From: Streptomyces sp. SID8352 | Lineage (GTDB): Bacteria; Actinomycetota; Actinomycetes; Streptomycetales; Streptomycetaceae | Assembly (NCBI RefSeq): GCF_009862265.1 | Contig: NZ_WWGX01000096.1 | Location: 1-37,485, forward strand | DNA: 37,485 nt | Direction of reading: 5' to 3' | Part shown: one piece after another, positions 1 to 8,632 of the stretch | Position numbering within the stretch: the first letter of the stretch is position 1 | Layout: each line of letters starts with the position of its first letter | Made by a program: the position numbers and the translations under genes | The notes under the pieces: generated by a model | The model's database searches: none | Told to the model about the DNA's origin: nothing | The model's input: only the letters and a program-made list of their open reading frames with translations

Positions 1-719
1 TGCGAGCCCAGGCCCACCGGAAGCCCGTAGGCCAGCACCTCCACCACACCGCCCAGGGTGTCGCCGTCCTTGTGCGCCCGGTCGATCTCCTCGACCATCG
101 CCCCCGACGCGTCCGGGTCCAGACAGCGCACCGGATCCGCGTCCAGCCGCTCCACATCACCCGGCACCGGCACCACACCGTACGGAGCCCGCGCACCCGC
201 CAGCTCCACCACGTGCGACACCACCTCCGCACCCGCCACCTCCCACAGGAACGACCGCGCCACCGCACCCAGCGCCACCCGCGCCGCCGTCTCCCGCGCC
301 GAAGCCCGCTCCAGCACCGGACGCGCCTCACCGAACCCGTACTTCTGCATCCCCGCGAGATCGGCGTGACCCGGACGCGGCCGGGTCAGCGGAGCATTGC
401 GGGCCGACGCCGCCAGCACCTCCGGGTCCACCGGATCCGCCGACATCACCAGCTCCCACTTCGGCCACTCCGTGTTCCCCACCATCACCGCCACCGGCGA
501 CCCCAGCGACAACCCGTGCCGCACACCCCCCAGGAACGTCACCTCGTCCCGCTCGAACTTCATCCGCGCACCACGCCCGTACCCCAGCCGCCGCCGCGCC
601 AGATGACCCGCGACCAGCTCCGTGGTCACCGGCACCCCGGCCGGAAGCCCCTCCAACGTCGCCACCAGTGCGGGACCGTGCGACTCCCCCGCCGTCAGCC
701 AGCGCAACCTGCTCAACAC
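1..719 (-). CDS. aroC: Chorismate synthase, 3' part cut by window edge
   Basis: Converts 5-enolpyruvylshikimate-3-phosphate to chorismate, the last step of the shikimate pathway, in the cytoplasm with reduced FMN. I read about 239 residues from the minus strand. The N-terminus LSRLRWLTAGESHGPALVA contains the family GESHG signature, followed by RRRLGYGRGARMKFE, VGNTEWPKW, RPRPGHADLAG and KYGF, all typical of AroC. The GTG start at 717-719 is preceded by GAGGAG at good spacing; an ATG just upstream is out of frame and hits a stop within five codons. It lies 133 bp downstream of the prephenate dehydrogenase gene in the same orientation and probably belongs to the same operon. It looks like a cluster-dedicated copy, but it could be the only chromosomal copy; this cannot be decided here. 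The C-terminal part lies beyond the window. Confidence 0.93.
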   Translation of the reverse strand, partial: MLSRLRWLTAGESHGPALVATLEGLPAGVPVTTELVAGHLARRRLGYGRGARMKFERDEVTFLGGVRHGLSLGSPVAVMVGNTEWPKWELVMSADPVDPEVLAASARNAPLTRPRPGHADLAGMQKYGFGEARPVLERASARETAARVALGAVARSFLWEVAGAEVVSHVVELAGARAPYGVVPVPGDVERLDADPVRCLDPDASGAMVEEIDRAHKDGDTLGGVVEVLAYGLPVGLGS

Positions 720-852
720 GTTCTCATCGCTCCTCGATGGGGTGGGCGGGAAAGATCCGCCGTCTCTCGGTTCTCGGTGGTGCCCGGGACGCCCCGGCGG
801 GACCGGCCCCGGCGGGGGCCGGTCCTCGCACCGGGCGGTCCGGGAGGGCCAG

Positions 853-2034
853 TCAGGCGCTCGCGGCGGCCAGGGGGACCCGGAAGGGGCCGCCGCCGGT
901 GTCCCGCGCGGGCCCGGTCCCGTCGGGGCCGTCCGGACCGGACGGCTCGGGCAGCCGCACCGCCCAGCCGTACTCCATGAGCCGCCGGGTCATCCCCGGG
1001 GCGGCGGACGCCTCGACGACCAGTTCCACCAGTCCGCTGCGCTCGGCCGGGGAGTGGTCGATGGACACCTCCTCGACGTTGACGTCCAGTCCCGCCACCG
1101 TCGCCAGCAGCCGGGCCAGTTCGCCCGCCTGGTCGCCGATCAGCACATGCACCGGCACGCACCGCGACGGCTTCTGGCCGTGTTTGCCGGGCACCCGGCT
1201 CCGGCCCTCGCGGCCCCGGCCCAGCAGGTCCGCGACCAGCAGCGCGCCCTCCTCGCGGGCGTCCGCCTCGTCGGTGGCCAGCCCCCGCAGCGCGCCCACC
1301 GCGGTGGTGAGGTCCACGGCGATCGACGCCAGGACGTCCGCGACGGCCGCCGCGTTGGCGCCCAGGATGTCGCCCCACAGCCGGGGGTCGCCCCCGGCGA
1401 TCCGGGTGACGTCCCGCAGCCCCTGACCGGCCAGCCGCGAGGCCTCGTCGGGGAGTTGCTCCAGCCGCGCCGCCATCAGCGACGCCACGAGGTGCGGGGT
1501 GTGGGAGACGAGGGCGACCGCGCGGTCGTGGGCGGCGCTGTCCATGACCACCGGCACCGCGCCGCACAGGGCCACCACCGTCAGGGCCCGGTTCAGGGTC
1601 TCCGTCCCGGTCTCGGGGGTGGGGGTGAGCACCCAGGAGCGCCCCTCGAAGAGGTCGGCCGAGGAGGCGAGCGGTCCCGACAGCTCCCGCCCGGCCATGG
1701 GGTGGCCGCCGATGTGGCAGGAGGGGTCGGCCATCCTCCGGACGTCCCGCTCCGGCCCGCTCTTCACGCTGGCCACGTCGGTGTAGCTGCGGGCCAGGCC
1801 CCGGGCCTGCTGGGCGGCGAGCACCCCGCCGACCGCGCCGGGCGGCACCGCCAGCACGGCGATGTCCACGGGGGCCGGGGGCGGGCCGACGGTGCCCGCG
1901 CCGAGCGCGGCGGCGGTACGGGCCGCCGACTCGTCCACGTCCAGCAGGTGGACGGCCACTCCCCTGCGGGCCAGGGCCAGCGCCACCGAGGTGCCGATCA
2001 GGCCGGTTCCCACCACGGCCGCCGTACGGATCAT
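853..2034 (-). CDS. tyrA: Prephenate dehydrogenase with C-terminal ACT domain
   Basis: Oxidatively decarboxylates prephenate to 4-hydroxyphenylpyruvate with NAD(P)+. It has 393 residues. The N-terminal Rossmann motif is VVGTGLIGTSVALAL (residues about 7-21), then GGHPMAGRE (about 108-116) and VSHTPHLVAS (about 176-185) of the catalytic domain. An ACT-like regulatory segment near residues 300-370 (PVHVLIGDQAGELARLLA) is typical of Gram-positive TyrA proteins that are feedback-controlled by an aromatic amino acid. Its ATG overlaps the stop of the chorismate mutase gene (ATGA), so translation is coupled. Together with the upstream chorismate mutase and DAHP synthase it makes a cluster-encoded supply of 4-hydroxyphenylpyruvate or tyrosine, as known in glycopeptide and aminocoumarin clusters. 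Specificity for NAD versus NADP is not judged. Confidence 0.93.
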   Translation of the reverse strand: MIRTAAVVGTGLIGTSVALALARRGVAVHLLDVDESAARTAAALGAGTVGPPPAPVDIAVLAVPPGAVGGVLAAQQARGLARSYTDVASVKSGPERDVRRMADPSCHIGGHPMAGRELSGPLASSADLFEGRSWVLTPTPETGTETLNRALTVVALCGAVPVVMDSAAHDRAVALVSHTPHLVASLMAARLEQLPDEASRLAGQGLRDVTRIAGGDPRLWGDILGANAAAVADVLASIAVDLTTAVGALRGLATDEADAREEGALLVADLLGRGREGRSRVPGKHGQKPSRCVPVHVLIGDQAGELARLLATVAGLDVNVEEVSIDHSPAERSGLVELVVEASAAPGMTRRLMEYGWAVRLPEPSGPDGPDGTGPARDTGGGPFRVPLAAASA

Positions 2035-2411
2035 CGGGTCTCCTCCAGGGGGGCGCCGAGGTCGGCGCGCAGCCGCGCGGCGCCGCCCCGGTAGACGTGG
2101 CGGACCTCGTGCTTGGGCCGGTCGGTCTCCGCGTGCAACAGGACGCGCACGACGCGCGGCAGGCTCCCCGCGACGTCCAGCTCCCGGGCGCAGAGCAGCG
2201 GGGTGTCGGTGATGCCCAGCTCCCGGGCGGCGACCGCCGGGAACTCGCTGCTCAGATCCGGGGTGGCGGTGAACAGCAGGCTGATCAGGTCCGCCTGTTC
2301 CAGCCCGTTGGCGTCCAGGATCTCCTTCAGCAGGCCCTTGGTGCTGTCCACCAGGTGGGCCCGGTCGTCCCGGTCGAGCTGGACGGCGCCGCGTACCGCG
2401 CGCACGGTCAT
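2031..2411 (-). CDS. aroH: Monofunctional chorismate mutase, AroH type
   Basis: Rearranges chorismate to prephenate. The reading frame is open far upstream, but the real start is the ATG at 2409-2411, which overlaps the DAHP synthase stop as ATGA. This gives 126 residues, the normal size of the small trimeric Bacillus-type AroH mutases. The start MTVRAVRGAVQ and the segment DLISLLFTATPDLSSEFPAVAARELGI (shown here only in pieces: FTATPDL, FPAVAARE) carry the family pattern, as do PLLCARE in the middle and RVLLHAE further on. The C-terminal part HVYRGGAARLRADL ends the conserved region. AroH-type enzymes are rarer in actinomycetes than the helical AroQ type, so a dedicated AroH copy fused by overlap to DAHP synthase and TyrA is consistent with a biosynthetic-cluster role. 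Confidence 0.9.
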   Translation of the reverse strand: MTVRAVRGAVQLDRDDRAHLVDSTKGLLKEILDANGLEQADLISLLFTATPDLSSEFPAVAARELGITDTPLLCARELDVAGSLPRVVRVLLHAETDRPKHEVRHVYRGGAARLRADLGAPLEETR

Positions 2412-3808
2412 CCCCACGCTCCGGCGAGGGGGTGGGCGGACCGGTCGGCGGCGGTGGGGGCGGGGGCGCGGTCCTGGTACAGCTCGGCGGTCCGGAAGGC
2501 CAGGTCGAGGGACTGGTAGCGGTTCAGGCGCGGGTCGCAGGAGGACTCGTAGCGGTGGGCGAGGTCGTCGAGGCCGACCTCGGTGCCGCCGCCGACGCAC
2601 TCGGTGACGTCCTCGCCGGTCAGTTCGACGTGGATGCCGCCGGGATGGGTGCCGAGTTCGCGGTGGACCTCGAAGAAGCCCCGCACCTCGTCGACCACGT
2701 CGTCGAAGCGGCGGGTCTTGTGGCCGCTGGGGGCGGTGAAGGTGTTGCCGTGCATGGGGTCGCAGATCCAGGCGACCCGCGCGCCGGAGGCGGTGACCTT
2801 CTCCACGAGTCCGGGCAGGGCGTCGCGGACCCGGCCCGCGCCCATCCGGACGATGAAGGACAGCCGGCCGGGCTCCTGGTCGGGGTCGAGGCGGTCGATG
2901 AGGGCCAGTGCCTCGTCGGCGGTGGCCGTCGGCCCCAGCTTCACGGCGACGGGGTTGCGCACCTTCGAGGCGAACTCGACGTGCGCGCCGTCCAGTTGGC
3001 GGGTCCGTTCGCCGATCCACACCAGGTGGCCGGAGACGTCGTACCAGTCGCCGGTGCGGGAGTCGCGGCGGGTGAGGGCCGCCTCGTAGTCCAGGATCAG
3101 CGCCTCGTGGCTGGAGTAGAACTCGGTGGTGTCCAGTTCGGAGGTCCGGGCGCCGCAGGCGTCGAGGAAGGCGAGCGCCCGGTCGATCTCCCGGGCGAGC
3201 CGCTCGTAGCGCTCGCCGACGGGCGAGCCGGCCACGAAGTCGCGGTTCCAGTGGTGCAGTTGGCGCAGGTCGGCGTATCCGCCGGTGGTGAAGGCGCGCA
3301 CGATGTTCAGGGTGGCGGCGGAGGCGTGGTACATCCGGCGCAGCCGCTCGGGATCGGGGACGCGGCTCTCCGGGGTGAAGTCCAGGCCGTTGACCGCGTC
3401 GCCGCGGTAGGCGGGGAGTTCGACGCCGTCGCGGGTCTCGGTGGGCTGGGAGCGCGGCTTGGAGTACTGGCCGGCGATGCGGCCGACCTTGACCACCGGG
3501 ACGGAGGTGGCGTAGGTGAGCACGGCGGCCATCTGGAGCAGCGTCTTGACCTTGTCGCGGACCTGGTCGGCGGAGACGGCGTCGAAGCTCTCTGCGCAGT
3601 CGCCGCCCTGGAGGAGGAACGCCTCGCCGCGGGCCACGGCGGCCAGCCTGGACCGGAGCCGGTCGCACTCCCCGGCGAAGACCAGGGGCGGGGCGGTGGC
3701 GAGGTCATCGAGCACGGCGGTGAGCGCCGGTCCGTCGGGCCAGGTGGGCTGCTGCGCGGCGGGCAGGTCGCGCCAGGAGCGCGGTGGCGTGTCCTGGGGT
3801 GCGTTCAT
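2408..3808 (-). CDS. 3-deoxy-7-phosphoheptulonate synthase, class II (plant type)
   Basis: Condenses phosphoenolpyruvate and erythrose 4-phosphate to DAHP, the committed step of the shikimate pathway. The 466-residue length matches class II enzymes. Diagnostic segments are LLQGGDCAESF (about 81-91), KVGRIAGQYSKPRS (about 118-131), RAFTTGGYADL, IGERTRQLDGAHVEF, ICDPMHGNTF and GGIHVELTGEDVTECVGG. The ATG is preceded by AAGGAG seven bases upstream. The stop overlaps the start of the chorismate mutase gene. Class II DAHP synthases are the usual cluster-encoded, often less feedback-sensitive copies in actinomycete secondary metabolism; whether this one is insensitive cannot be read from the sequence. 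Upstream lies a 352-bp non-coding gap, so it may have its own promoter. Confidence 0.95.
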   Translation of the reverse strand: MNAPQDTPPRSWRDLPAAQQPTWPDGPALTAVLDDLATAPPLVFAGECDRLRSRLAAVARGEAFLLQGGDCAESFDAVSADQVRDKVKTLLQMAAVLTYATSVPVVKVGRIAGQYSKPRSQPTETRDGVELPAYRGDAVNGLDFTPESRVPDPERLRRMYHASAATLNIVRAFTTGGYADLRQLHHWNRDFVAGSPVGERYERLAREIDRALAFLDACGARTSELDTTEFYSSHEALILDYEAALTRRDSRTGDWYDVSGHLVWIGERTRQLDGAHVEFASKVRNPVAVKLGPTATADEALALIDRLDPDQEPGRLSFIVRMGAGRVRDALPGLVEKVTASGARVAWICDPMHGNTFTAPSGHKTRRFDDVVDEVRGFFEVHRELGTHPGGIHVELTGEDVTECVGGGTEVGLDDLAHRYESSCDPRLNRYQSLDLAFRTAELYQDRAPAPTAADRSAHPLAGAWG

Positions 3809-4160
3809 GGGAGGGCTCCTTCGTCGGTCTCACAGGGGATGCCGCGCGGGTCACCGCGCGGAGGCTCGGGCGGGAGGGTGCGGAGCGGTGCGCCGGACAC
3901 GGGCGGTGCGGAGCGGTGGGGGCCGGTCGCGGGACGGTGCGGGCCGGTTGCATGGCGGTGCGGGATGGTGCGGGGCGGGACGTACGGGGGGGGGAGCGCG
4001 GGGCGGGAGCGCCGCGCGGGGGCCGCTCCCGGCGGGGCCGGTGGGCGGCCTCCCGCGGCCGTGCTCCCCGTGCCGCCGGGCCGGCGGGGCGCCGGACCGC
4101 GGGCGGCGGGGCGCGGGCGGCGGGGCGGCGGGCCGCCGGGCCGCGGGCGGCGGCGGGCGC
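3809..4160. other. 352-bp intergenic stretch, extremely GC-rich, degenerate repeats
   Basis: No credible gene is seen. The part near 3875-3975 is built of degenerate GGTGCGG/GAGCGGTG words. The part near 4060-4155 is almost pure G and C (GGGCGGCGGGGC-like runs). Only the AAGGAG ribosome-binding site of the DAHP synthase gene, just left of 3825, is a clear signal. Open frames that cross the region are low-complexity Arg/Gly/Pro/Ala and are not genes. Confidence 0.6.
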
Positions 4161-4982
4161 TCACTCGTCCAGCAGGTCGGGCTCCTCACGGACGATCTCG
4201 TCCCAGAGCAACTGGAAGCTGAACCAGCCGAGCTGGGCGTCGCCGAAGCCGTCGCCCGCCGCCACGGCCTGCTCGTGGGTGAACTTCTTCGGGTTGCCGG
4301 CGGCGCGGGCGAGCAACTGGACCTGGGCGCAGCCGTCGTAGGTGAAGAACCAGTGGACGGCCTCGTCCAGGGAGCCGCCGACGGTGATCAGGCCGTGGTG
4401 GCGCAGCAGGATGGCCCGGTTGTCGCCGAGGTGCTCCGCGATGTCGCGGCCCTGTTCCAGCGAGACGGACGGGCCCTCGTAGGCCTCGTAGAGGACCTGC
4501 CGCCCGTAGAACGCGGCGGACTCCTGGTCGATGGGGTCCAGCAGGCGGCCGAGGGCGCCGAGGGCGCGGGAGTGCGCGGTGTGGCCGTGCGCGGCGGCGG
4601 TGGCGCCGGGCTGGAGCTCGTGGATCTGGGAGTGGATGACGAAGGCGCTGGGGTTCACCCGGTGCCTGCCGTGGACCACCCGGCCCCGGGCGTCGACGCA
4701 GATCAGGTCGGCCACCCTGACGTGCTTGAAGGAGACGCCGAAGGGGTTGACCCAGAACTGGTCGGGGTACTCCGGGTCACGGACCGATATGTGACCGGAA
4801 ATCCCCTCACCGAAGCCGTACTTGCCGAACAGGCGCAGGGCGGCGGCCAGGCGCTGCCGGCGGTGCCGGCGGGTCTCCTCGTGGGTGGCGAAGACCGGCT
4901 CGCCGGGGATGGGGAGTCCCGTCGCGGTGTCGGCGAGGAACTCCGCCCGGGGCTCGGTGGTCGGGTCGGTCATCGTGGTCAT
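4161..4982 (-). CDS. Class II aldolase/adducin-fold protein, possible CloR/NovR-like oxygenase
   Basis: A 273-residue member of the class II aldolase/adducin fold. Seen: GEGISGHISVRDPEYPDQFW, the HGH pair in AAAHGHTAHS and a third histidine in LLRHHGLI, which together form the usual metal site. The start is the ATG at 4980-4982, behind AGAGAGG; a second in-frame ATG three codons later has no site. Established knowledge: CloR and NovR of aminocoumarin clusters belong to this fold and are non-heme iron oxygenases that convert a substituted 4-hydroxyphenylpyruvate, via a mandelate, to a 4-hydroxybenzoate. Inference: lying in an operon that makes 4-hydroxyphenylpyruvate, this protein could carry out the same chain shortening without prenylation. 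The alternative is an ordinary sugar-phosphate or hydroxy-acid aldolase, so the assignment of reaction is tentative. Confidence 0.8.
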   Translation of the reverse strand: MTTMTDPTTEPRAEFLADTATGLPIPGEPVFATHEETRRHRRQRLAAALRLFGKYGFGEGISGHISVRDPEYPDQFWVNPFGVSFKHVRVADLICVDARGRVVHGRHRVNPSAFVIHSQIHELQPGATAAAHGHTAHSRALGALGRLLDPIDQESAAFYGRQVLYEAYEGPSVSLEQGRDIAEHLGDNRAILLRHHGLITVGGSLDEAVHWFFTYDGCAQVQLLARAAGNPKKFTHEQAVAAGDGFGDAQLGWFSFQLLWDEIVREEPDLLDE

Positions 4983-5107
4983 GCGGGGCTGCCTCTCTCT
5001 GGACGGGCCGCGGACGGGCCGGACGGCCGTGGACGGGCGGGTACGGGGAGCGGGCGGTGCGGGACGGACGGGGTCGCGGGACGGCGGCGGGCGGTCCCGG
5101 GCGGGAC

Positions 5108-6643
5108 TCACGCGGGCAGCAGGACGTCCGCGGCGCGGGCCGCGAGACCGGCCCCGGCGTGCCGCAGGATCGCGGCGACGATGTCCTCGGCCCGGTCCAC
5201 CAGGGACGGGAGCCCGAAGGTGAAGAAGAGCGACCCGGCGCCGATGGTGCCCAGGCCGTACAGGCGCGGGTCCTCGCTCTTGCCGGTGAGCAGGCTGCTG
5301 GTGGTGCGGGAGAGGTGGAGACCGCCGTGCGGGTGGAGGCTCGCGGTGCCCTTCCGGGTGAGGGTGGTCACCAGCGGCCGTGCTCCGGCCGGGACGCGGC
5401 TCTCGGAGGCGCTGACCGCGTTGACGACCCGGTCGGCGGCGAAGGACGGCTCGCCGTCGAGGGCGATCTCGAAGCCGCCGCCGGGGCGTTCGGCGACGCC
5501 GCGGAGTCCGGGGCGGATGCGCAGCCGGCCGGAGTCGACCAGCTTCAGCAGGGCCGCCGCGCTGGCGGGCGGCATGGGGCAGCACAGGCTCATGATGGTG
5601 CGGTAGTGGGTGCGGATCAGCTCGGTCCGGTCCGTCTCCCGCAGCTGCGGCCACACGTCGGGGCCGATGTCGGGGACGGCGTGCTGGAGGATGCGCAGTC
5701 CCGGGTCCGGCGAGTTGACGGCGGCGAACTGCCGGCGCAGCCGCTCCGCCGGGCTCTCGTCGCCGAGGTGGGTGACCTCGGCGTGGACCGCGGCCACGTC
5801 CGCCCCGGCGTCCCGCAGTTCGGCCGCGACGAGCCGCGCGAAGTCCTCCAGGGTCAGCTCGCGCCCGCTGCGGGCCAGGGCCCGCATCCGCTCCTTGGTG
5901 AGGTGGCGGGGCTCGAAGGCGATCGGGCACTGCCGGACGCCGGGGAGCACGCCCCGCCGCGAGAGCAGGCTGATCCGTCCCCGGTGGTTCTGGGCGGAGA
6001 GGGCGAGGATGATGTCGACGGCGGTGAGCCCGCTGCCGATGACCGCCACGTCCTCCTGCGGGCCGATCTCGCGCAGCCGCTGGGACATCGGGTACGGGTC
6101 CGCGATGAACCCGGGGGTGCCCGCGAGCCCGTAGGCGTCCTTGGGGCCGTCGCCGCCGACGCAGAGCACGACGTAGTCGAAGTCGCCGGCGCTGCCGTTG
6201 CCGGTGGTCAGCCGGACCTGGTCGGTGGTGCGCCGGGCGCCGGTGACCGCCGCGCCGACGAGGTCCACCCGCCAGCCCTTCCGGCGGAGTCTCCCGAGGG
6301 CCGCGTACGCCGACTGCTCCAGGTATTCGCCGTACACGGTGCGCGGCGGGAAATTCATGCCGGAATACGGGTCGGCGCTGTCGAAGTCGTCGACGACGCG
6401 TTCCCGGTCCTCCAGCCAGCGCCGGAAGTGGCCCATGTCGCCGACGCGCACGGACATGTCCTCCGGTGGTGCGTTCACCTTGATGGTGTCGATGTCGACC
6501 TGATAGGCACGGCCCCGCCAGAGATTCGGCGACGGCTCGAACACCGTGATACTGCCCGTGGGGCCCTGCGCCTGGGCCAGCGCGTCGACGAGGCAGACCG
6601 CGGACGCGCCACCCCCGACCACAGCGATCGATATTCCAGACAT
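5108..6643 (-). CDS. FAD/NAD(P)-binding oxidoreductase (FAD-NAD(P)-binding family)
   Basis: A 511-residue flavoprotein. The N-terminus ISIAVVGGGASAVCLVDAL is an FAD-binding GxGxxxxx motif, and a second dinucleotide motif, DVAVIGSGLTAVD, lies near residue 200. CVGGDGPKDAYG and LYGLGTIGAGSLFFTFG near the C-terminus are typical of the FAD-NAD(P)-binding (PF13454-like) group that is common in actinomycete clusters and mostly uncharacterised. It is not a class B monooxygenase by obvious motif. The ATG lies 64 bases below the flavin reductase gene, and the class II aldolase follows after 125 bp. A role in oxidising an aromatic or amine intermediate fits the neighbours but is inference only. Confidence 0.8.
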   Translation of the reverse strand: MSGISIAVVGGGASAVCLVDALAQAQGPTGSITVFEPSPNLWRGRAYQVDIDTIKVNAPPEDMSVRVGDMGHFRRWLEDRERVVDDFDSADPYSGMNFPPRTVYGEYLEQSAYAALGRLRRKGWRVDLVGAAVTGARRTTDQVRLTTGNGSAGDFDYVVLCVGGDGPKDAYGLAGTPGFIADPYPMSQRLREIGPQEDVAVIGSGLTAVDIILALSAQNHRGRISLLSRRGVLPGVRQCPIAFEPRHLTKERMRALARSGRELTLEDFARLVAAELRDAGADVAAVHAEVTHLGDESPAERLRRQFAAVNSPDPGLRILQHAVPDIGPDVWPQLRETDRTELIRTHYRTIMSLCCPMPPASAAALLKLVDSGRLRIRPGLRGVAERPGGGFEIALDGEPSFAADRVVNAVSASESRVPAGARPLVTTLTRKGTASLHPHGGLHLSRTTSSLLTGKSEDPRLYGLGTIGAGSLFFTFGLPSLVDRAEDIVAAILRHAGAGLAARAADVLLPA

Positions 6644-6707
6644 GTGTCAGCCACCCATCGGTATATGAAGTACGTGGAGTTCCTCGTCCGCGGCTATTTC
6701 GGACCGC

Positions 6708-7244
6708 TCATATCGCGTGCTGGTCGACGCGGTGGAACGCGCCGTGCAGGAAGACCAGGGAGGACCGGGAGCGGCGCACCCCGGCGCCGACCACCTCGCC
6801 GACCACCAGCAGGTGGTCGCCGGCCTCCAGGTGGTCCCGGTAGCGGCACTCCATCCAGGCCGCGGAGTCGAGGACGAGCGCCCCGGTCTCGGCGCCGGGC
6901 TCCGCGGGCAGGCTGCGCAGCGCCTTGCCGCGCTCCTCGGCGGGGCGCGCGAAGATCCGGGCGAGGTCCTCGCCGCCGCCGTCCAGGATGGACAGGGCCC
7001 AGACCCCGGATTCCATCAGGTCGTCCAGGAACGTGGAATCGCGGCGGATGCTCAGCGACACCAGCTGGGGTTCCAGCGAGAGGGAGGTCAGGGAATTGAT
7101 CGTCAGCGCGTTGTGCCGGCGCGCGGGTTCCGCGTCCGAATACGTGCTGACCACGCAGACACCGGTGGCGAAATGACGCATGACGGAACGCAGATCGTCT
7201 TTCACGGCGACCGCGGGACGGCCGGCCGCTGACAACTCGCCCAT
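6708..7244 (-). CDS. Flavin reductase of a two-component monooxygenase system
   Basis: A 178-residue flavin reductase-like domain protein (PF01613 type) that would supply free reduced flavin to a partner monooxygenase. Seen: LRSVMRHFATGVCVVST near the N-terminus, the core HNALTINSLTSLSLEP (FMN-binding region), VSLSIRRDSTF, and the C-terminal GDHLLVVGEVVGAG. I chose the ATG at 7242-7244 because AGAGGA lies six bases upstream; a longer frame begins 36 bases earlier without a site. It is the first gene of the left-hand operon. The most likely partner in the window is the acyl-CoA-dehydrogenase-fold monooxygenase at 12374-13585, as in the VlmR/VlmH pair of valanimycin biosynthesis, but the FAD protein just downstream is another candidate. 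Confidence 0.87.
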   Translation of the reverse strand: MGELSAAGRPAVAVKDDLRSVMRHFATGVCVVSTYSDAEPARRHNALTINSLTSLSLEPQLVSLSIRRDSTFLDDLMESGVWALSILDGGGEDLARIFARPAEERGKALRSLPAEPGAETGALVLDSAAWMECRYRDHLEAGDHLLVVGEVVGAGVRRSRSSLVFLHGAFHRVDQHAI

Positions 7245-7270
7245 GAATGATCCTCTCCGGGAAAGGCCGA

Positions 7271-7282
7271 ATGTGCGCACAT
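7271..7282. promoter_or_regulatory. 12-bp perfect palindrome upstream of left operon
   Basis: ATGTGCGCACAT is a perfect palindrome 27 bases upstream of the flavin reductase start. Its right side runs into ACATAC (7279-7284), the same half-site word found in the two ARE-like elements of this window. It sits where a regulator could control the whole shikimate operon. It is only a candidate operator. Confidence 0.35.
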
Positions 7283-7344
7283 ACGTGAGCGTTCCGGGGC
7301 CGGAGGTCGAAAACCTCGGAGAATGGCGAAACCCGGTTCGGCTC

Positions 7345-7802
7345 CGGTGACGTTACAGAGCGCGTGGGTGGCGATTTTGCGGGGGAGCGCACGAGAACTG
7401 TTCCGTCCACGCCTGTCGTGAACTCGCCCCCGGCGCGGGGGCGGTGGCCGCCGCCGCGCCCGGGGGGAGCGGCCCGCGCGGGGCGGCGGGAGGCGGGGCG
7501 GCGGGAGGGAAAGCGGCAGGGGAGCGGGGTGCAGGGGCCGCGGCGGCGGGGTGCGGCGTCATGGCCGTCGCACGCCTGTCGAAAACAGACCGGCGTGCAT
7601 GTTTCTCGGGCGCGCGGGGCGAGAAAAGACCCGTAGGCGAGGGCTCGGGGGCCACGTCACGGGCCGGGCCGGGGCCTCGGGCGCCCGGTGCGGGGGCGGC
7701 GGGCGCGTGGCCCTGGGCGGTTCCGGGCTCCCCTTCTCCCGGCGGGCGGTGTCCCCCGGCGCGGGCGGAGTCCGCGCTCCACGGGGGCCGGTGAGTGGTG
7801 TC
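7345..7802. other. Intergenic region between receptor gene and left operon
   Basis: About 460 bp without a credible gene. Frames here are Arg/Gly/Ala-rich and overlap on all strands. An imperfect palindrome of the form CGAAACC..GGTTCG lies at 7326-7339, just outside, and may be part of the operon promoter region. I see no convincing terminator for the receptor gene. Confidence 0.45.
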
Positions 7803-8603
7803 CTACCGGCAGCCGCTGCGGCACTGCCGCGCGTGCGCCCCGCCCAGCGGGGCCGCCGTCCCGGGCCCCGGCGGCGGCCCGCCCGGCCCCGCCTCCCCGG
7901 TGGGCGCCTCCACGGGCGCGACGGCCCGACCGCCGGCCCCGGGCAGGGCGCCCGCCCCGGCCAGCGCCTCCGCCTCCGCCACCACCCGCTCGCCCCGGTC
8001 GGCGGTCAGGTCGAGCCGGGCCAGCACGCCGGGCACCGTGATGGTGGGCAGCAGTTGGGTGAGGAGCACCGACAGCCGCTGCGTCAGGTCCCGGCGGTCG
8101 CTGAGCACATGGGAGAGCATCTGGACCCCCGAGAAGGCTCCGACCAGCAGTTCGGCCGTGGCCCGCAGGTCCACGCACTGGTACAGCTCACCCTGTTCGC
8201 TCGCCTCGGTCAGGCCCACGAGGTTGTGGTCGGCCCAGGCCAGGAAGGGCCTCCTGCGGTCCAGTTGGTGCGCGCCGCGCTCCAGCGAGAGGCTGACGCT
8301 GCCCTGGAGCATCTGGTCGTGCATGAGGCGGTGGCCGAACACGAGCCCGGCGTCCACCAGCTCCTGGAGCTTCAGCGAGCGCCGCACGATGGGGTACGTG
8401 CCCGGCACCACCTGCACCTCCAGGATGGCCTCGGCGAGGTCCTCCTTGGAGGAGAAGTGGAAGTAGAACGCCCCTTTGGTCAGCCCGGCCCGTGAGTAGA
8501 CGTCGGAGATGGTCGCGCCGTCGTATCCCCGTTCGGCGAAGACCGCGCCCGCCGCCTTGAGAATCAACTCCCTTGTCCTGATGGCACGTTCCTGCTGGGC
8601 CAC
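7803..8603 (-). CDS. TetR-family gamma-butyrolactone receptor homologue (ScbR/ArpA type)
   Basis: A 266-residue DNA-binding regulator. The N-terminus MAQQERAIRTRELILKAA followed by GYDGATISDVYSRAGLTKGAFYFHF (helix-turn-helix, about residues 25-52) closely follows the ScbR/ArpA pattern (MAKQDRAIRTR...). So do LQELVDAGLVFGHRL, LDRRRPFLAW, LLVGAFSGVQMLSHVLSD and LPTITVPGVLARLDL in the ligand domain. This is known family behaviour: such proteins repress pathway regulators until they bind a gamma-butyrolactone or, in pseudo-receptors, antibiotics. The GTG start fits the family N-terminus, although the GGAGG site is about 12 bases away. The last 45 residues are a low-complexity Gly/Pro/Ala tail not present in ScbR. 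No butyrolactone synthase (AfsA type) is visible in the window. Confidence 0.9.
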   Translation of the reverse strand: MAQQERAIRTRELILKAAGAVFAERGYDGATISDVYSRAGLTKGAFYFHFSSKEDLAEAILEVQVVPGTYPIVRRSLKLQELVDAGLVFGHRLMHDQMLQGSVSLSLERGAHQLDRRRPFLAWADHNLVGLTEASEQGELYQCVDLRATAELLVGAFSGVQMLSHVLSDRRDLTQRLSVLLTQLLPTITVPGVLARLDLTADRGERVVAEAEALAGAGALPGAGGRAVAPVEAPTGEAGPGGPPPGPGTAAPLGGAHARQCRSGCR

Positions 8604-8632
8604 TGTGCATCAACCCCTCCGGTTCCCGGAAA

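Noticed and set aside
4161..5930. Frame that would extend the class II aldolase gene by 316 codons to the right
   Set aside because: The extension overlaps the FAD-protein gene on the same strand and is Arg/Pro-rich; the ATG at 4982 has a ribosome-binding site.
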